Assembly (NCBI GenBank): GCA_020636095.1 | Contig: JACJYN010000002.1 | Coordinates: 186,001-250,000, forward strand | Direction of reading: 5' to 3' | Origin: Lewinellaceae bacterium | GTDB taxonomy: Bacteria; Bacteroidota; Bacteroidia; Chitinophagales; Saprospiraceae | DNA: 64,000 nucleotides | Shown here: positions 8,200-17,941 of the stretch, piece after piece | Layout of the letters: the number at the start of each line of letters is the position of its first letter | Numbering within the stretch: the stretch's first letter is position 1 | Notes under the pieces: model-generated | The model's database searches: none | The model's input: the letters and a program-made list of their open reading frames with translations, nothing else | What the model was told of the DNA's origin: nothing | Position numbers and translations under genes: made by a program

Positions 8200-8820
8200 C
8201 GCTTTTTTTATGAAAATGCAAGCGGGGCGCTGAGCAGCAAGGGGATGGAAACCAACCTGAAACTTACATTGGAAGCTTTCACCTTATACCTCAATTACAC
8301 CTTGCTCGACGTTCAGCTGGATTACAACGGCATCCAACGCCCCAAACCCCTGACGCCCCGGCACAACCTCGGCACTTCTTTGATGTATGAGACGGAAAAG
8401 TGGCGGTTGGGTTATGAGGCCTACTACACCGGCCGGCAGTTCCTGGACGACGAATCCCGGGTCCGGGACTACTGGACGATGGGCTTCATGGCCATGCGCA
8501 CCTGGCCGGCCGTCAGCCTGTTCATCAATTTCGAAAACTTCACGGACGTCCGCCAGTCCCGCTATCAGAATACGTTCGAACCGCCGTACATCGTACACCC
8601 CTCGGTTCCCACATTTGCCCGTACACCGTACATCGTACACCCCTCGGCTCCCACATTTGCCCGTACACCGTACATCGTACACCCCTCGGCTCCCACATTT
8701 GCCCGTACACCGTACATCGCACACCCCTCGGTTCCCACATTTGCCCGTACACCGTACATCGTACACCCCTCGGTTCCCACATTTACCCGTACACCGTACA
8801 TCATACACCCCTACGTCTGA
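8200..8820 (+). pseudogene. C-terminal remnant of a TonB-dependent receptor
   Basis: The frame reads FFYENASGALSSKGMETNLK, then typical outer-membrane barrel strands (FTLYLNYTLLDV, LTPRHNLGTSLMY, WRLGYEAYYTGRQFLDD, VSLFINFENFTDVRQSRYQN). This is the last part of a TonB receptor barrel; nothing upstream encodes the plug or signal peptide. An element remnant lies just before it, so the 5' part was probably lost in a rearrangement. The end of the barrel is replaced by a 42-bp tandem repeat, so the normal C-terminal strand is gone. The stop overlaps the convergent carboxylase gene by 10 bases. Confidence 0.75.
8583..8817 (+). repeat. 42-bp tandem repeat, five full units and a partial sixth
   Basis: Each unit reads YIVHPSVPTFARTP in the receptor frame and begins CCGTACATCGTACACCCCTC. 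Units differ at a few bases only (V/A at one position, A/T at another). The unit itself contains short GTACA words. Array length is a multiple of three, so the frame stays open. Confidence 0.9.
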
Positions 8821-10443
8821 ATCACCCCCGGGTTAAACCGTTCCACCTCCGCATTATTCGCCGCTTCGATGCCCATGGAGATCACCTGGCGGGTCTCCAT
8901 CGGGTCGATGATGGCATCCACCCAGAGGCGGGCCGCGGCGTAGTAGGGCGAGGTTTGGTCGTCATAGCGGCCCTTGATTTCTGCCAACAGTGCTTCCTTC
9001 TCCTGGCTGCTCAGTTCTTTACCATGAGCTTTCAGGGTGGAGGACTGAATCTGCAGCAACACCTTGGCCGCCTGGTCGCCGCCCATGACGGCAATTTTAG
9101 CGGTAGGCCAGGCGACGATGAGGCGGGGGTCGTAGGCCTTGCCGCACATGGCGTAGTTACCCGCCCCATAAGAATTGCCCATCACGATGCTGAACTTGGG
9201 CACGGTGGAGTTGGCCACCGCATTGACCATCTTGGCGCCGTCTTTGATAATGCCGCCGTGCTCGGAGCGGGTGCCCACCATGAATCCGGTTACATCGTGC
9301 AAAAAGACCAGAGGTATCTTCTTTTGGTTGCAGTTCATGATGAAGCGGGTGGCCTTATCGGCCGAATCGGAGTAGATGACGCCGCCAAACTGCATCTCGC
9401 CTTTGGCCGTTTTCACCACTTCCCGGTTGTTGGCTACGATACCCACTGCCCAGCCGTCGATGCGGGCATAGGCGCAGATGATGGTCTTGCCGTAGCCGCT
9501 TTTGTAGTAAGTGAGTTTGGAATCATCGGCCAACAGTTTAAGTATTTCCGCCGTTTTGTAGGGCTTGTTGCCTTCAAAGGGAAAGAGGCTGTAGAGCTCC
9601 TCAGGGTCTTCTTTGGGTGGCGCCGGCTCGGCCCGGTCGAAGCCTGCTTTGGGGTAGTGCCCCATCTTGTCCATTAAATCGCGAATGGTGTCCAGGCAAG
9701 TCTGGTCATCCGGCATCTTGTAGTCGGTCACGCCCGAGATATCGCTTTGGGTGACGGCGCCGCCCAGGGTTTCCTGGTCCACCGTTTCGCCGATGGCGGC
9801 CTTCACCAGATAGGGCCCGGCCAGAAAGATGGAGCCGGTGCCCTCAACGATCAGCGCCTCGTCGGACATGATGGGTAGATAGGCGCCCCAGTACGCAGCT
9901 GCCCATGATGGCGGCGATCTGCGGGATGCCCATGCTCGACATGCGGGCGTTGTTGCGAAAGATACGCCCAAAGTGCTCCTTGTCGGGAAATATCTCGTCC
10001 TGCATGGGCAAGAAGACACCGGCGCTGTCCACCAGATAGATAATGGGCAGGCGGTTTTCCATGGCGATCTCCTGAGCGCGCAGGTTTTTCTTACCGGTGA
10101 TGGGAAACCAGGCGCCGGCCTTCACCGTCGCGTCATTCGCCACGATCACACACTGCCGGCCGCTGACGTAACCGATGACCACCACTACGCCACCGGCGGG
10201 GCAGCCGCCGTAGTCCTGATACATGTCATAGCCGGCAAAAGCGCCGATCTCCAACACACGGCTGTCCTTATCAATGAGGTATTCGATGCGCTCGCGGGCA
10301 GTCATCTTACCCTGTTTATGTTGCTTTTCGATGCGGCGCTCTCCTCCCCCTTTCCGGATCTTCTCCAGGCGGTGGTTCATGCGGGAGATCAGCAGTTTCA
10401 TGCTATCATCATTCTTGCTTTTGTCGATATCTATCTTGGCCAT
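8811..10443 (-). pseudogene. Acyl-CoA carboxylase carboxyltransferase subunit, frameshifted
   Basis: Carboxyltransferase (beta) subunit of a propionyl-, methylcrotonyl- or other acyl-CoA carboxylase, which transfers carboxyl from biotin to an acyl-CoA. The start chosen is ATG at 10443 (MAKIDIDKSKND). The N-terminal frame runs through MTARERIEYLID, GQCVIVAND-like and VDSAGVFLPMQDE to IAAIMGSCV near 9895. The rest continues in another frame as GAYLPIMSDEALIVEGTGS to the C-terminus FNPGVIQT at 8811. One small indel in a G-run near 9889-9893 (lose one base or gain two) restores the full ~540-residue protein. Everything else is well conserved, so this may be a sequencing error or a very recent mutation. 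Confidence 0.85.
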
Positions 10444-10624
10444 ATTTGGTAACTTTTTTTTGAAAGGCGCCCAAAAATACAAAAAGGAAGGTAGAAAGAT
10501 GGCATGGAAGCGTGGAGACTCGGGGCAATCGCATTTAAAAATTTTTTCCTTCATTTCGCCCTACCCCTAAAGAGAATGGAAGGAAAAATCAACGGACAAC
10601 GAAGAACAGCCCGTTTTTCCTTAG

Positions 10625-10810
10625 TACTCTGTTAATTAAGTAAATTCTCGTTTATGAACGATGTATTTTCGTTCTAACCGAGAAGCGCCCGCCCGCCTGC
10701 TGCGCAAGCCGGCAGGGAGCCTGATAGCCTTAGCTATCAAGGCGAGGACGGGACGAAGAGTAGGGCGAAAAGGCACGGCCAGAAGCATAAGATATTTATT
10801 TAACAGAGTA
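10625..10810. mobile_element. 186-bp TIR element flanked by CTTAG
   Basis: Ends are TACTCTGTTAA (10625) and TTAACAGAGTA (ending 10810). CTTAG occurs immediately outside on both sides (10620-10624 and 10811-10815). The middle carries the palindrome GATAGCCTTAGCTATC. The right CTTAG is also the left flank of the next element. Confidence 0.75.
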
Positions 10811-10815
10811 CTTAG

Positions 10816-10974
10816 AGCGTGTTGGGGATTTACCCTTTGGCCTGCAAATGTGCATCTTTTGAACCTCATTTCGCCATTTTTTCGCCACGTAGCGATGCTA
10901 TGCGGCTCAAAAATGGCTTCCTGAGAACCAAAATCTGCTCATTTTCGACATCAAAAGTAAATCCCCAACACGCT
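10816..10974. mobile_element. 159-bp TIR element, CTNAG group, complete copy
   Basis: Perfect inverted ends AGCGTGTTGGGGATTTAC and GTAAATCCCCAACACGCT (18 of 18), with CTTAG directly outside at 10811-10815 and 10975-10979. The interior includes GAACCTCATTTCG, a central GTAGCGATGCTAT and CTCCTGAGAACC-like words shared with the copy at 17616-17842. It has no reading frame. This is the type copy for the remnants at 8152 and 62193. Confidence 0.85.
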
Positions 10975-11017
10975 CTTAGACGGATACCCCACACTTTCTG
11001 TAGTTCCCAGCCCTTAC

Positions 11018-11216
11018 CTAGTGCGCCGGGAACGAAGTTGTTGGTCAATAATTTGAGGCTGTTTTGCGGCCGGCTCGTCGCCAAAGGCTATGGCCGGCGG
11101 AGACAGGCCAGGCGCGACGGCCGACCATAGCCTAAGCTACGGAAGGAAGGAGCAACGCAGCATGGGCGAAAAAGAGCCCAAAGAATTGGTTAAGCATTTC
11201 GTTCCCGGCGCACTAG
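11018..11216. mobile_element. ~199-bp TIR element ending in CTAG
   Basis: CTAGTGCGCCGGGAACGAA at 11018 pairs with TTCGTTCCCGGCGCACTAG ending at 11216, a 19-bp perfect inverted repeat. CTAG at both ends may be target site. The centre carries CCATAGCCTAAGCTACGG. The right end overlaps the stop codon of the EamA transporter. Confidence 0.8.
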
Positions 11217-12187
11217 CTCGCCATGCCCACCGCTTTCCTGTTACCCATCACCTCTCCGGAATTATTGGCTTTTGGCGGTTTCCCTTTCACCTGCAGGCGG
11301 GAGTTAATGAAGAACACCCCGGCCAGCATGAGCAAGGCCGCAAGTATCGACTGCTGAGTGATCAGTTCCTGGTTGAAGGCCCAGCCGAGAAATAGCGCCA
11401 CTACAGGGTTGACGTAGTTGGAAGTGGCCACCTTGTCCGGGCTGACATGTTGCAGAAGGTAAGTGAACGCAGAAAAAGCCACCAGGGAGCCGAAGATGAC
11501 CAGGAATAGCCAGGACAGGCCCGCTTTCCAAGTGAGCAAGTCTGGGCTGAAGCGCTGGCCATCACCGCTGATGAGGGCTAAAATGATCAGGATACTGCCT
11601 CCCATCAGCATCTGCATAGCGGAGCCTTGCAGCCGGTTTTGCGGCAATCCGGCCTTGTTCAGTGTAACCGATCCGTAGCACCAACTCGTCATGCTGCCGA
11701 TGATGGCCAGCATGCCGATCATCGTGTTTCGGTCGGTGACGAACTGCTGCTGGCCGACCAGAAGGGCCATGCCGGCCACACCCAGCCCTACGCCCGCCAG
11801 CACCATGGCGCTGGGGCGCTTGGCGAACAGCATCCACAGCATAAATACCACCATCAGCGGCTGAAAGGCAATGATAAGGGCGGCGATACCGGTGTCCACC
11901 CATTGCTCCGCCCAGACGGTGCCGCCCGTGCCCAAAGTGAGGAACAGAAAGCCCATCCGGGCGGCGGCGCCCCACTGCCGGCGAGTAGGCCGGGCCGCCC
12001 CCCGCACCCAGGTGAAAGTATACAGGATGGCGCCCGCCACCAGAAAGCGGCTACCGGCCATCAGGAAGGGCGGTATGTCCTGAATGGCAAAGTAATTGAA
12101 CAGATACGTGCTGCCCCATATAAAGTAGATGGCGGCAAAGGAAGCAATGATGAGGCCTCCCTGTGATAGTTGCAGTTGTGGTTTCAT
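11213..12187 (-). CDS. EamA/DMT-family transporter
   Basis: A ten-helix permease of the drug/metabolite transporter superfamily, inner membrane; the substrate cannot be read from sequence. Seen: IYFIWGSTYLFNYFAI near the N-terminus (typical EamA opening), a GTGGTVWAEQWVDTGIAALI block in the first repeat and VATSNYVNPVVALFLGWAFN in the second repeat, the classical EamA signature. ATG at 12187 is preferred over an upstream alternative start at 12259 because MKPQLQLSQGG leads straight into the first helix and the longer form would run through the hairpin at 12204-12245. The stop codon lies in the CTAG end of the neighbouring element. Confidence 0.85.
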   Translation of the reverse strand: MKPQLQLSQGGLIIASFAAIYFIWGSTYLFNYFAIQDIPPFLMAGSRFLVAGAILYTFTWVRGAARPTRRQWGAAARMGFLFLTLGTGGTVWAEQWVDTGIAALIIAFQPLMVVFMLWMLFAKRPSAMVLAGVGLGVAGMALLVGQQQFVTDRNTMIGMLAIIGSMTSWCYGSVTLNKAGLPQNRLQGSAMQMLMGGSILIILALISGDGQRFSPDLLTWKAGLSWLFLVIFGSLVAFSAFTYLLQHVSPDKVATSNYVNPVVALFLGWAFNQELITQQSILAALLMLAGVFFINSRLQVKGKPPKANNSGEVMGNRKAVGMAS

Positions 12188-12203
12188 TAGCCTTGAAACT
12201 AGC

Positions 12204-12245
12204 ACAGCTGCCAGGGAGCTTATTTTAAAGCTCCCAGGCAGCTGT
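12204..12245. other. Strong hairpin between divergent genes
   Basis: ACAGCTGCCAGGGAGCTT and AAGCTCCCAGGCAGCTGT form an 18-bp stem with one mismatch around a short AT loop. It sits 17 bases upstream of the EamA start and about 90 bases upstream of the TspO-like start. Because both genes point away, it is unlikely to be an ordinary terminator; it may be a protein-binding palindrome or a leader structure. Confidence 0.6.
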
Positions 12246-12270
12246 AAATGAGGCCGCAATTTAGAGGGAA

Positions 12271-12303
12271 TTTTGATGAGATGCTTGGAAATTTATTAAT
12301 TTG
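12271..12303 (+). promoter_or_regulatory. Possible Bacteroidota-type promoter for the TspO-like gene
   Basis: TTTTG at 12271-12275 and TAATTTG at 12297-12303, about 21 bases apart, resemble the -33 TTTG and -7 TAnnTTTG elements of Bacteroidota; the second lacks one spacer base. The start codon follows about 30 bases later. Confidence 0.3.
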
Positions 12304-12333
12304 TACCTTTCCAAAAAATTGTAACTTCCCTTT

Positions 12334-13104
12334 ATGCCACACAGAACCCTTCAAATCCTCAACACCCTCGGCTTCGCGCTGGTTATCACCCTCAATACGC
12401 TGGCCAACGTTCTGCCCATCAACGGTTTCAATACCGGAGAACTATCGGATAAGTACCCCAACCTGTTCGTCCCCGCCGGCTTCACCTTCAGTATCTGGGG
12501 TATCATTTACCTGCTGCTGCTGGGTTTTGTCATTTACCAGTTTACCCGGCCAGCGGTAGAAGCGAACGTCCCGCAACGGATCGGCCCCTGGTTTTTCCTC
12601 TCCTGCCTGTTCAATGCCTCCTGGATACTGGCCTGGCACTATCTGATGCCCGGGCTCTCCCTGCTCATCATGCTGGCCCTGTTGGGCAGCCTGATTGTGA
12701 TCTATCGCCGGGTGTATGAAGCGCCTGCTCTGGAGGCAAAGGGCGCCCGCTGGTGGGTGGAGCTGCCCTTCAGCGTATACCTGGGCTGGATCACAGTGGC
12801 CACAATTGCCAATGCCACAGCGGTGCTGGTGGATTTGGGATGGAAAGGAGGAGGCCTCCCCGAACCGGTGTGGACCGTGGTTATGATCGTGGTGGCGATC
12901 GGCATGGGCGTATGGTTCGCCTGGCGGCAATCCGATATTTTCTACGCCCTGGTGGTGGCCTGGGCACTGGCAGGCATCATTGGCCGGCGCAATTCGGAAG
13001 CAGCTACGGCAGCCTATCCGGGGATTGTTATCGCGGCGGCCATCGGCATAGGGTTGCTGATGATCCTCGTCATTGCTAAAGCCTGGCAGGGAAGTAAAGA
13101 GTAA
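12334..13104 (+). CDS. TspO/MBR-like tryptophan-rich membrane protein
   Basis: 256 residues, seven or eight hydrophobic helices. The segment TFSIWGIIYLLLLGFVIYQ, NASWILAWHY and the W-rich WWVELPFSVYLGWITVATIANATAVL are typical of the longer TspO/MBR-related family rather than of classical 160-residue TspO. Members bind tetrapyrroles or act as sensors in some organisms, but the function of this long branch is not known. Likely inner membrane. It is transcribed away from the EamA gene. Confidence 0.8.
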   Translation: MPHRTLQILNTLGFALVITLNTLANVLPINGFNTGELSDKYPNLFVPAGFTFSIWGIIYLLLLGFVIYQFTRPAVEANVPQRIGPWFFLSCLFNASWILAWHYLMPGLSLLIMLALLGSLIVIYRRVYEAPALEAKGARWWVELPFSVYLGWITVATIANATAVLVDLGWKGGGLPEPVWTVVMIVVAIGMGVWFAWRQSDIFYALVVAWALAGIIGRRNSEAATAAYPGIVIAAAIGIGLLMILVIAKAWQGSKE

Positions 13105-13224
13105 TTAGGTTTACCATTTTTTTCTCCCGAGGCGGTACGCTCCAATTAACCCACCGCTTCCGCCATCCAAAAAACATCCAAAAAACATCCAAAATCTACC
13201 TGTATATTTGGCTATTGCTCCTTC

Positions 13225-13393
13225 TAGGAGCGTGTCCAAATTTCGGCCTTCGAGCTGAAAACAGTTCATTTTTTGCTTAGATGAGGCGCTGGTTCAGGAT
13301 GATAGCAGCGCTATCAAGCCTGGTTCCGGAACGAAATAGAAGCGAAAAAGGGACGTTTGCAGGCCGATTGTTGAATTTTGGACAAGCTCTAAA
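13225..13393. mobile_element. TIR element related to the CTNAG group
   Basis: GAGCGTGTCCAAATTTC at 13229 pairs with GAATTTTGGACAAGCTC ending near 13389. Flanks are CTAG on the left and CTAAA on the right, only partly matching. The centre has GATAGCAGCGCTATC and the word GATGAGGCGCT, also found in the element at 18695. Confidence 0.6.
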
Positions 13394-13413
13394 TACCTCA
13401 CAACACCCGAGAC

Positions 13414-14577
13414 ATGAAGTATTTTTTTATTCTGCCATTCCTGTTTATCGGGACGGTTTTAGCCAAGGCACAGAAGGCTGCCCCTCCTCCGGCTGCCGAC
13501 ACGCTTGTTGCCATTGAGTCCTCTTCAGAACGGATCAAGAAACTCTACGTCCTGCCCCTCATCAGTTATTCTCCGGAGACCTCCCTGCGGCTGGGCGCCG
13601 CCTCGGTCTTCCTGTTCCGGCCAACCGGTTGTACGGCGGCTACCCAATTGTCATCCATCAAAGTACCCCTCACCTATACCCTCAACCAGCAGCAGAAAGC
13701 CCGTTTTTCCTACGAAATATTCCTGAACAATAACCAACATATTCTGGGTGGGTTTATCCAGTGGCAAAAGTTCCCCTTCTTTTTTTACGGCATCGGCGCA
13801 AGTGCAACCGCCGAAGACGAAGAAACCTACACCAGCCGTACCGTTGGCGCCCAGGCCAGTTACCTGCATAACCTGGGAGGTAGTTTTTTTCTGGGCGGCC
13901 AACTCGTATGGATCAACAATAAGACTTTGGAACGGGAAGAGAACGGCCTGCTCAGCCAGGAAAACCTCATCCCCGGCAGCGATGGTAGCATGTCCAACGG
14001 AATAGGATTGATCGGCCGCTATGATACCCGCGACAACAACCTCAACCCCGGACGCGGCCTGTACTGGCAATCGAGCCTGACGGCTTTTCCCAAAAGCTTC
14101 GGCAGCGATTTTGCTTTCACCAAGCTGGAAATTGACTTCCGCAAGTACTTCCGCCCCTTCCAGAAGCACGTCCTGGCCGTTCAGCTGTTCACCGAATACA
14201 ACTGGGGCAACCCACCCTTCGAACTGCTGGCCCTCCTGGGGGGCGACGGGTTGATGCGCGGCCACTACGAGGGCCGCTTCCGCGACAAAACCCTCTGGGC
14301 CGGCCAGTTGGAATACCGCCTGCCCATTAACCGCCGCGACTGGTTTGGGGGAAGTGGAAAACTGGGCTTCTGGGAGCGCTGGGGCCTCGCAGGCTTCGCC
14401 GGACTGGGCACCGTGGCGCCCAACCTCAGCAGCCTGCCCGACAGCGAACTGCGGTACTCCCTGGGGGTAGGCATCCGCTACCTGGTGCTGCCTAAGGAGC
14501 GGGTCAATATCCGCGTGGATTTCGGTTTCGGGACGCAAAACCCGGGATTCTACTTCAATGTGAGGGAGGCGTTTTGA
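13414..14577 (+). CDS. Omp85/BamA-like outer-membrane barrel protein
   Basis: 387 residues: signal peptide (MKYFFILPFLFIGTVLAKAQ), then beta-strands to the end. GRYDTRDNNLNPGRGLYW and LLGGDGLMRGHYEGRFRD are the two motifs that mark the Omp85 (surface antigen D15) barrel. There is no POTRA region, so it is a barrel-only member as often found in Bacteroidota, and a direct role in BamA-type assembly is unlikely. It may be an outer-membrane pore or translocator of unknown cargo. It ends with an aromatic residue (NVREAF), as expected for barrel targeting. Confidence 0.8.
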   Translation: MKYFFILPFLFIGTVLAKAQKAAPPPAADTLVAIESSSERIKKLYVLPLISYSPETSLRLGAASVFLFRPTGCTAATQLSSIKVPLTYTLNQQQKARFSYEIFLNNNQHILGGFIQWQKFPFFFYGIGASATAEDEETYTSRTVGAQASYLHNLGGSFFLGGQLVWINNKTLEREENGLLSQENLIPGSDGSMSNGIGLIGRYDTRDNNLNPGRGLYWQSSLTAFPKSFGSDFAFTKLEIDFRKYFRPFQKHVLAVQLFTEYNWGNPPFELLALLGGDGLMRGHYEGRFRDKTLWAGQLEYRLPINRRDWFGGSGKLGFWERWGLAGFAGLGTVAPNLSSLPDSELRYSLGVGIRYLVLPKERVNIRVDFGFGTQNPGFYFNVREAF

Positions 14578-14694
14578 GGGGGGAGGCACAGAAAAAAGAC
14601 CTTTACCAATTAAAAAGCACTACCCATCAAACAAGCCCCATCTACCCGGGGTTTTATTACTGGAGCACGTCCTACTTTATAAATCCCTGAAGAA

Positions 14695-15216
14695 ATGAAA
14701 GAACAAAACGGGACCACCACCGCCATCGAAGCATTCACCCCTCTCTCCGAAACCGCCGACGACATCATCAAAAACCATGTGCTGCTGGCCTCCGCCGCCG
14801 CCCTGCTTCCATACGCCGGCGTGGATGTAGCCCTGGTTGCCGGCATACAGTTTCGCATGGTTAAAAAACTCGCGGAAGCTTACGCGATACCGTTCGAAAG
14901 GCAGGAAGTAAGGGCCGTGCTCAGCACCCTTTCCTTCAGTGCCATCGCCCGCCTGTTCTCTGCCGGCGCCAGCCACCTGTTCAACCCCAATGAGCAGTCC
15001 GGAACCTGGTCGAAGGGCCTGACCCGGGCAGCGGTGATGGGCTTCTTCACCGGTGCAGTGGGCAAGATATACGGCCTGCATTTTGAAAGAGGTGGAACTT
15101 TGGACAGCCTGGACCTGGATAGTTTTATGGAATATGCCAAGGAACAGGTTAGGAGTGGGGAACTGAATCCTGCCACTATTTTCAGTTTCAGTTCACGTGT
15201 CTGGCAATCGCTTTAA
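14695..15216 (+). CDS. DUF697-like membrane protein
   Basis: 173 residues with two hydrophobic segments: ASAAALLPYAGVDVALVAGIQ near 30-55 and AAVMGFFTGAVGKIYGL near 120-138. The pattern IP.AGVDVALVAGIQ.RMVKKLAEAYAI is characteristic of the DUF697/YcjF-type family, known only as membrane-associated. No enzyme motif. It follows the Omp85-like gene on the same strand after about 115 bases. Confidence 0.7.
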   Translation: MKEQNGTTTAIEAFTPLSETADDIIKNHVLLASAAALLPYAGVDVALVAGIQFRMVKKLAEAYAIPFERQEVRAVLSTLSFSAIARLFSAGASHLFNPNEQSGTWSKGLTRAAVMGFFTGAVGKIYGLHFERGGTLDSLDLDSFMEYAKEQVRSGELNPATIFSFSSRVWQSL

Positions 15217-15252
15217 CGACGTGAGATTAATAAGTGTCGGGTTTAGTAGGGT

Positions 15253-15363
15253 AGCGATTTTGGCTTTAACCGAGGCGAAGGTTCCCGACCTTAGCCTAGC
15301 TAAGGGAGTCCCGCTTTTTGAGGCAAAAAGCGGGATTTAACGAAGGGTAAAGCCAAAAGCGCT
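15253..15363. mobile_element. 111-bp TIR element
   Basis: AGCGATTTTGGCTTTAACC at 15253 pairs with GGGTAAAGCCAAAAGCGCT ending at 15363, with two mismatches. It contains the palindrome CCTTAGCCTAGCTAAGG and a hairpin CCCGCTTTTTG/CAAAAAGCGGG. No clear target duplication. Confidence 0.6.
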
Positions 15364-15398
15364 CCTAGGAAATCTGACAGTTATTGATCGCACGTCGC

Positions 15399-17078
<1,680 letters not shown>

Positions 17079-17104
17079 AGGCTTTGGGTTTAGGGTGTAA
17101 ATAT

Positions 17105-17136
17105 AAAAAAAAAGCTGCCTCCTGGAGGAGGCAGCA
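17105..17136 (-). terminator. Rho-independent terminator or attenuator in front of ettA
   Basis: On the minus strand GCTGCCTCCTCCAGGAGGCAGC is followed by a run of nine T. It ends only about 27 bases before the ettA start codon, too close for a separate promoter in between, so ettA transcripts probably pass through it. Confidence 0.75.
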
Positions 17137-17165
17137 AGATTACTACTGCATACTGAAAGCACATT

Positions 17166-17339
17166 TTATTGCCTGAAACGCTCTTTTTGTAAGGAATGGA
17201 GCAAGTGAAACTTAATCCATACGCCGCTGGCGACCATGAACTTACCGGCGGGAAACGCTCCTTCCATCCAGTACATTATTCCTGTTATGATCAGCAAGAA
17301 TGCTGATAAGAATGCTACTGAAATTGAGATTTCTTTCAC
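17166..17339 (-). CDS. Small two-helix membrane protein or leader ORF (57 aa)
   Basis: GTG at 17339 starts VKEISISVAFLSAFLLIITG, followed by a second hydrophobic stretch (KFMVASGVWIKFHLLH) and a basic tail ending KERFRQ. There is no ATG in frame. It lies directly upstream of the ettA terminator on the same strand. It could be an independent small membrane protein or part of the ettA leader; codon use and the sensible membrane profile favour translation, but start and function are uncertain. Confidence 0.4.
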   Translation of the reverse strand: MKEISISVAFLSAFLLIITGIMYWMEGAFPAGKFMVASGVWIKFHLLHSLQKERFRQ

Positions 17340-17602
17340 TATGACTTTTTCCTGGTTCGCAAATCAGATGAATTTCCAGCATTGTTTAGCGTGAAGCTAA
17401 AGCAAGATGAATTATTTTGATAGCTTTACTATTAATATAATTTTCGTGCTTTTTGTTCTTGGAAGGGTAATATTTTTTTATAAATTTTCACAAAAAACTG
17501 ATTACCAGGCTTTTAAAATTTACACACCAGTGGCGCCCTCAACACTATTCATTGATCAATTTTTCCAACTAAATCATTTTTGAGAGTAGGGACGCTTTTT
17601 TT
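17340..17602. other. AT-rich intergenic region
   Basis: Very AT-rich for this window. No gene, clear hairpin or element end was seen up to the element beginning near 17604. Confidence 0.4.
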
Positions 17603-17615
17603 CAGGTAAGCTGAG

Positions 17616-17842
17616 AGCATGTTGGGAGGCAGCCACCGAAATGAATTCGGGGCAGGTTATTTAGGCTGCCCCTTCGGGGCAAATGCCCGCTTTGGGAACC
17701 TCATTTCGGCTATTTTCTTGCCCGTAGCGCTGTTATGGGCAAGAAAATGAGCCTCCTGAGAACCCAAAATCAGTCATTCCTGCCAGCGAGCGCTGGCGGT
17801 CAGGCAGGTTCGCTTCCAAAGCACCACCTCCAAACATGCGCT
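17616..17842. mobile_element. ~227-bp TIR element, CTNAG group
   Basis: AGCATGTTGGGAGG begins directly after CTGAG (17611-17615); the right end reads CCTCCAAACATGCG, ending near 17840. The interior shares GAACCTCATTTCGGC, a GTAGCGCTGTTATG centre and CTCCTGAGAACC with the element at 10816-10974, so both belong to one family despite different end sequences. It also carries a CTGGCGGTCAGGCAGG-type hairpin. Confidence 0.65.
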
Positions 17843-17941
17843 TACCACGGTATTGAATGAACGTATTAACTAAAAATCAAAACCAAAAGGTTTGTTTTTT
17901 GTAGTAATTAGATAGGATCACTCTCTAAAGATAGCCCATAT

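Noticed and set aside
8583..8817. Regular repeats that could be taken for a CRISPR array
   Set aside because: Units are contiguous with no unique spacers and form an open coding frame, so it is a tandem repeat.
10636..11130. Several 70-100 codon frames between the carboxylase and the EamA gene
   Set aside because: They lie in inverted-repeat elements, on both strands, with no recognisable protein features.
13651..14589. 312-codon frame opposite the Omp85-like gene
   Set aside because: Composition-driven antisense frame; the plus-strand product has a signal peptide and barrel motifs.
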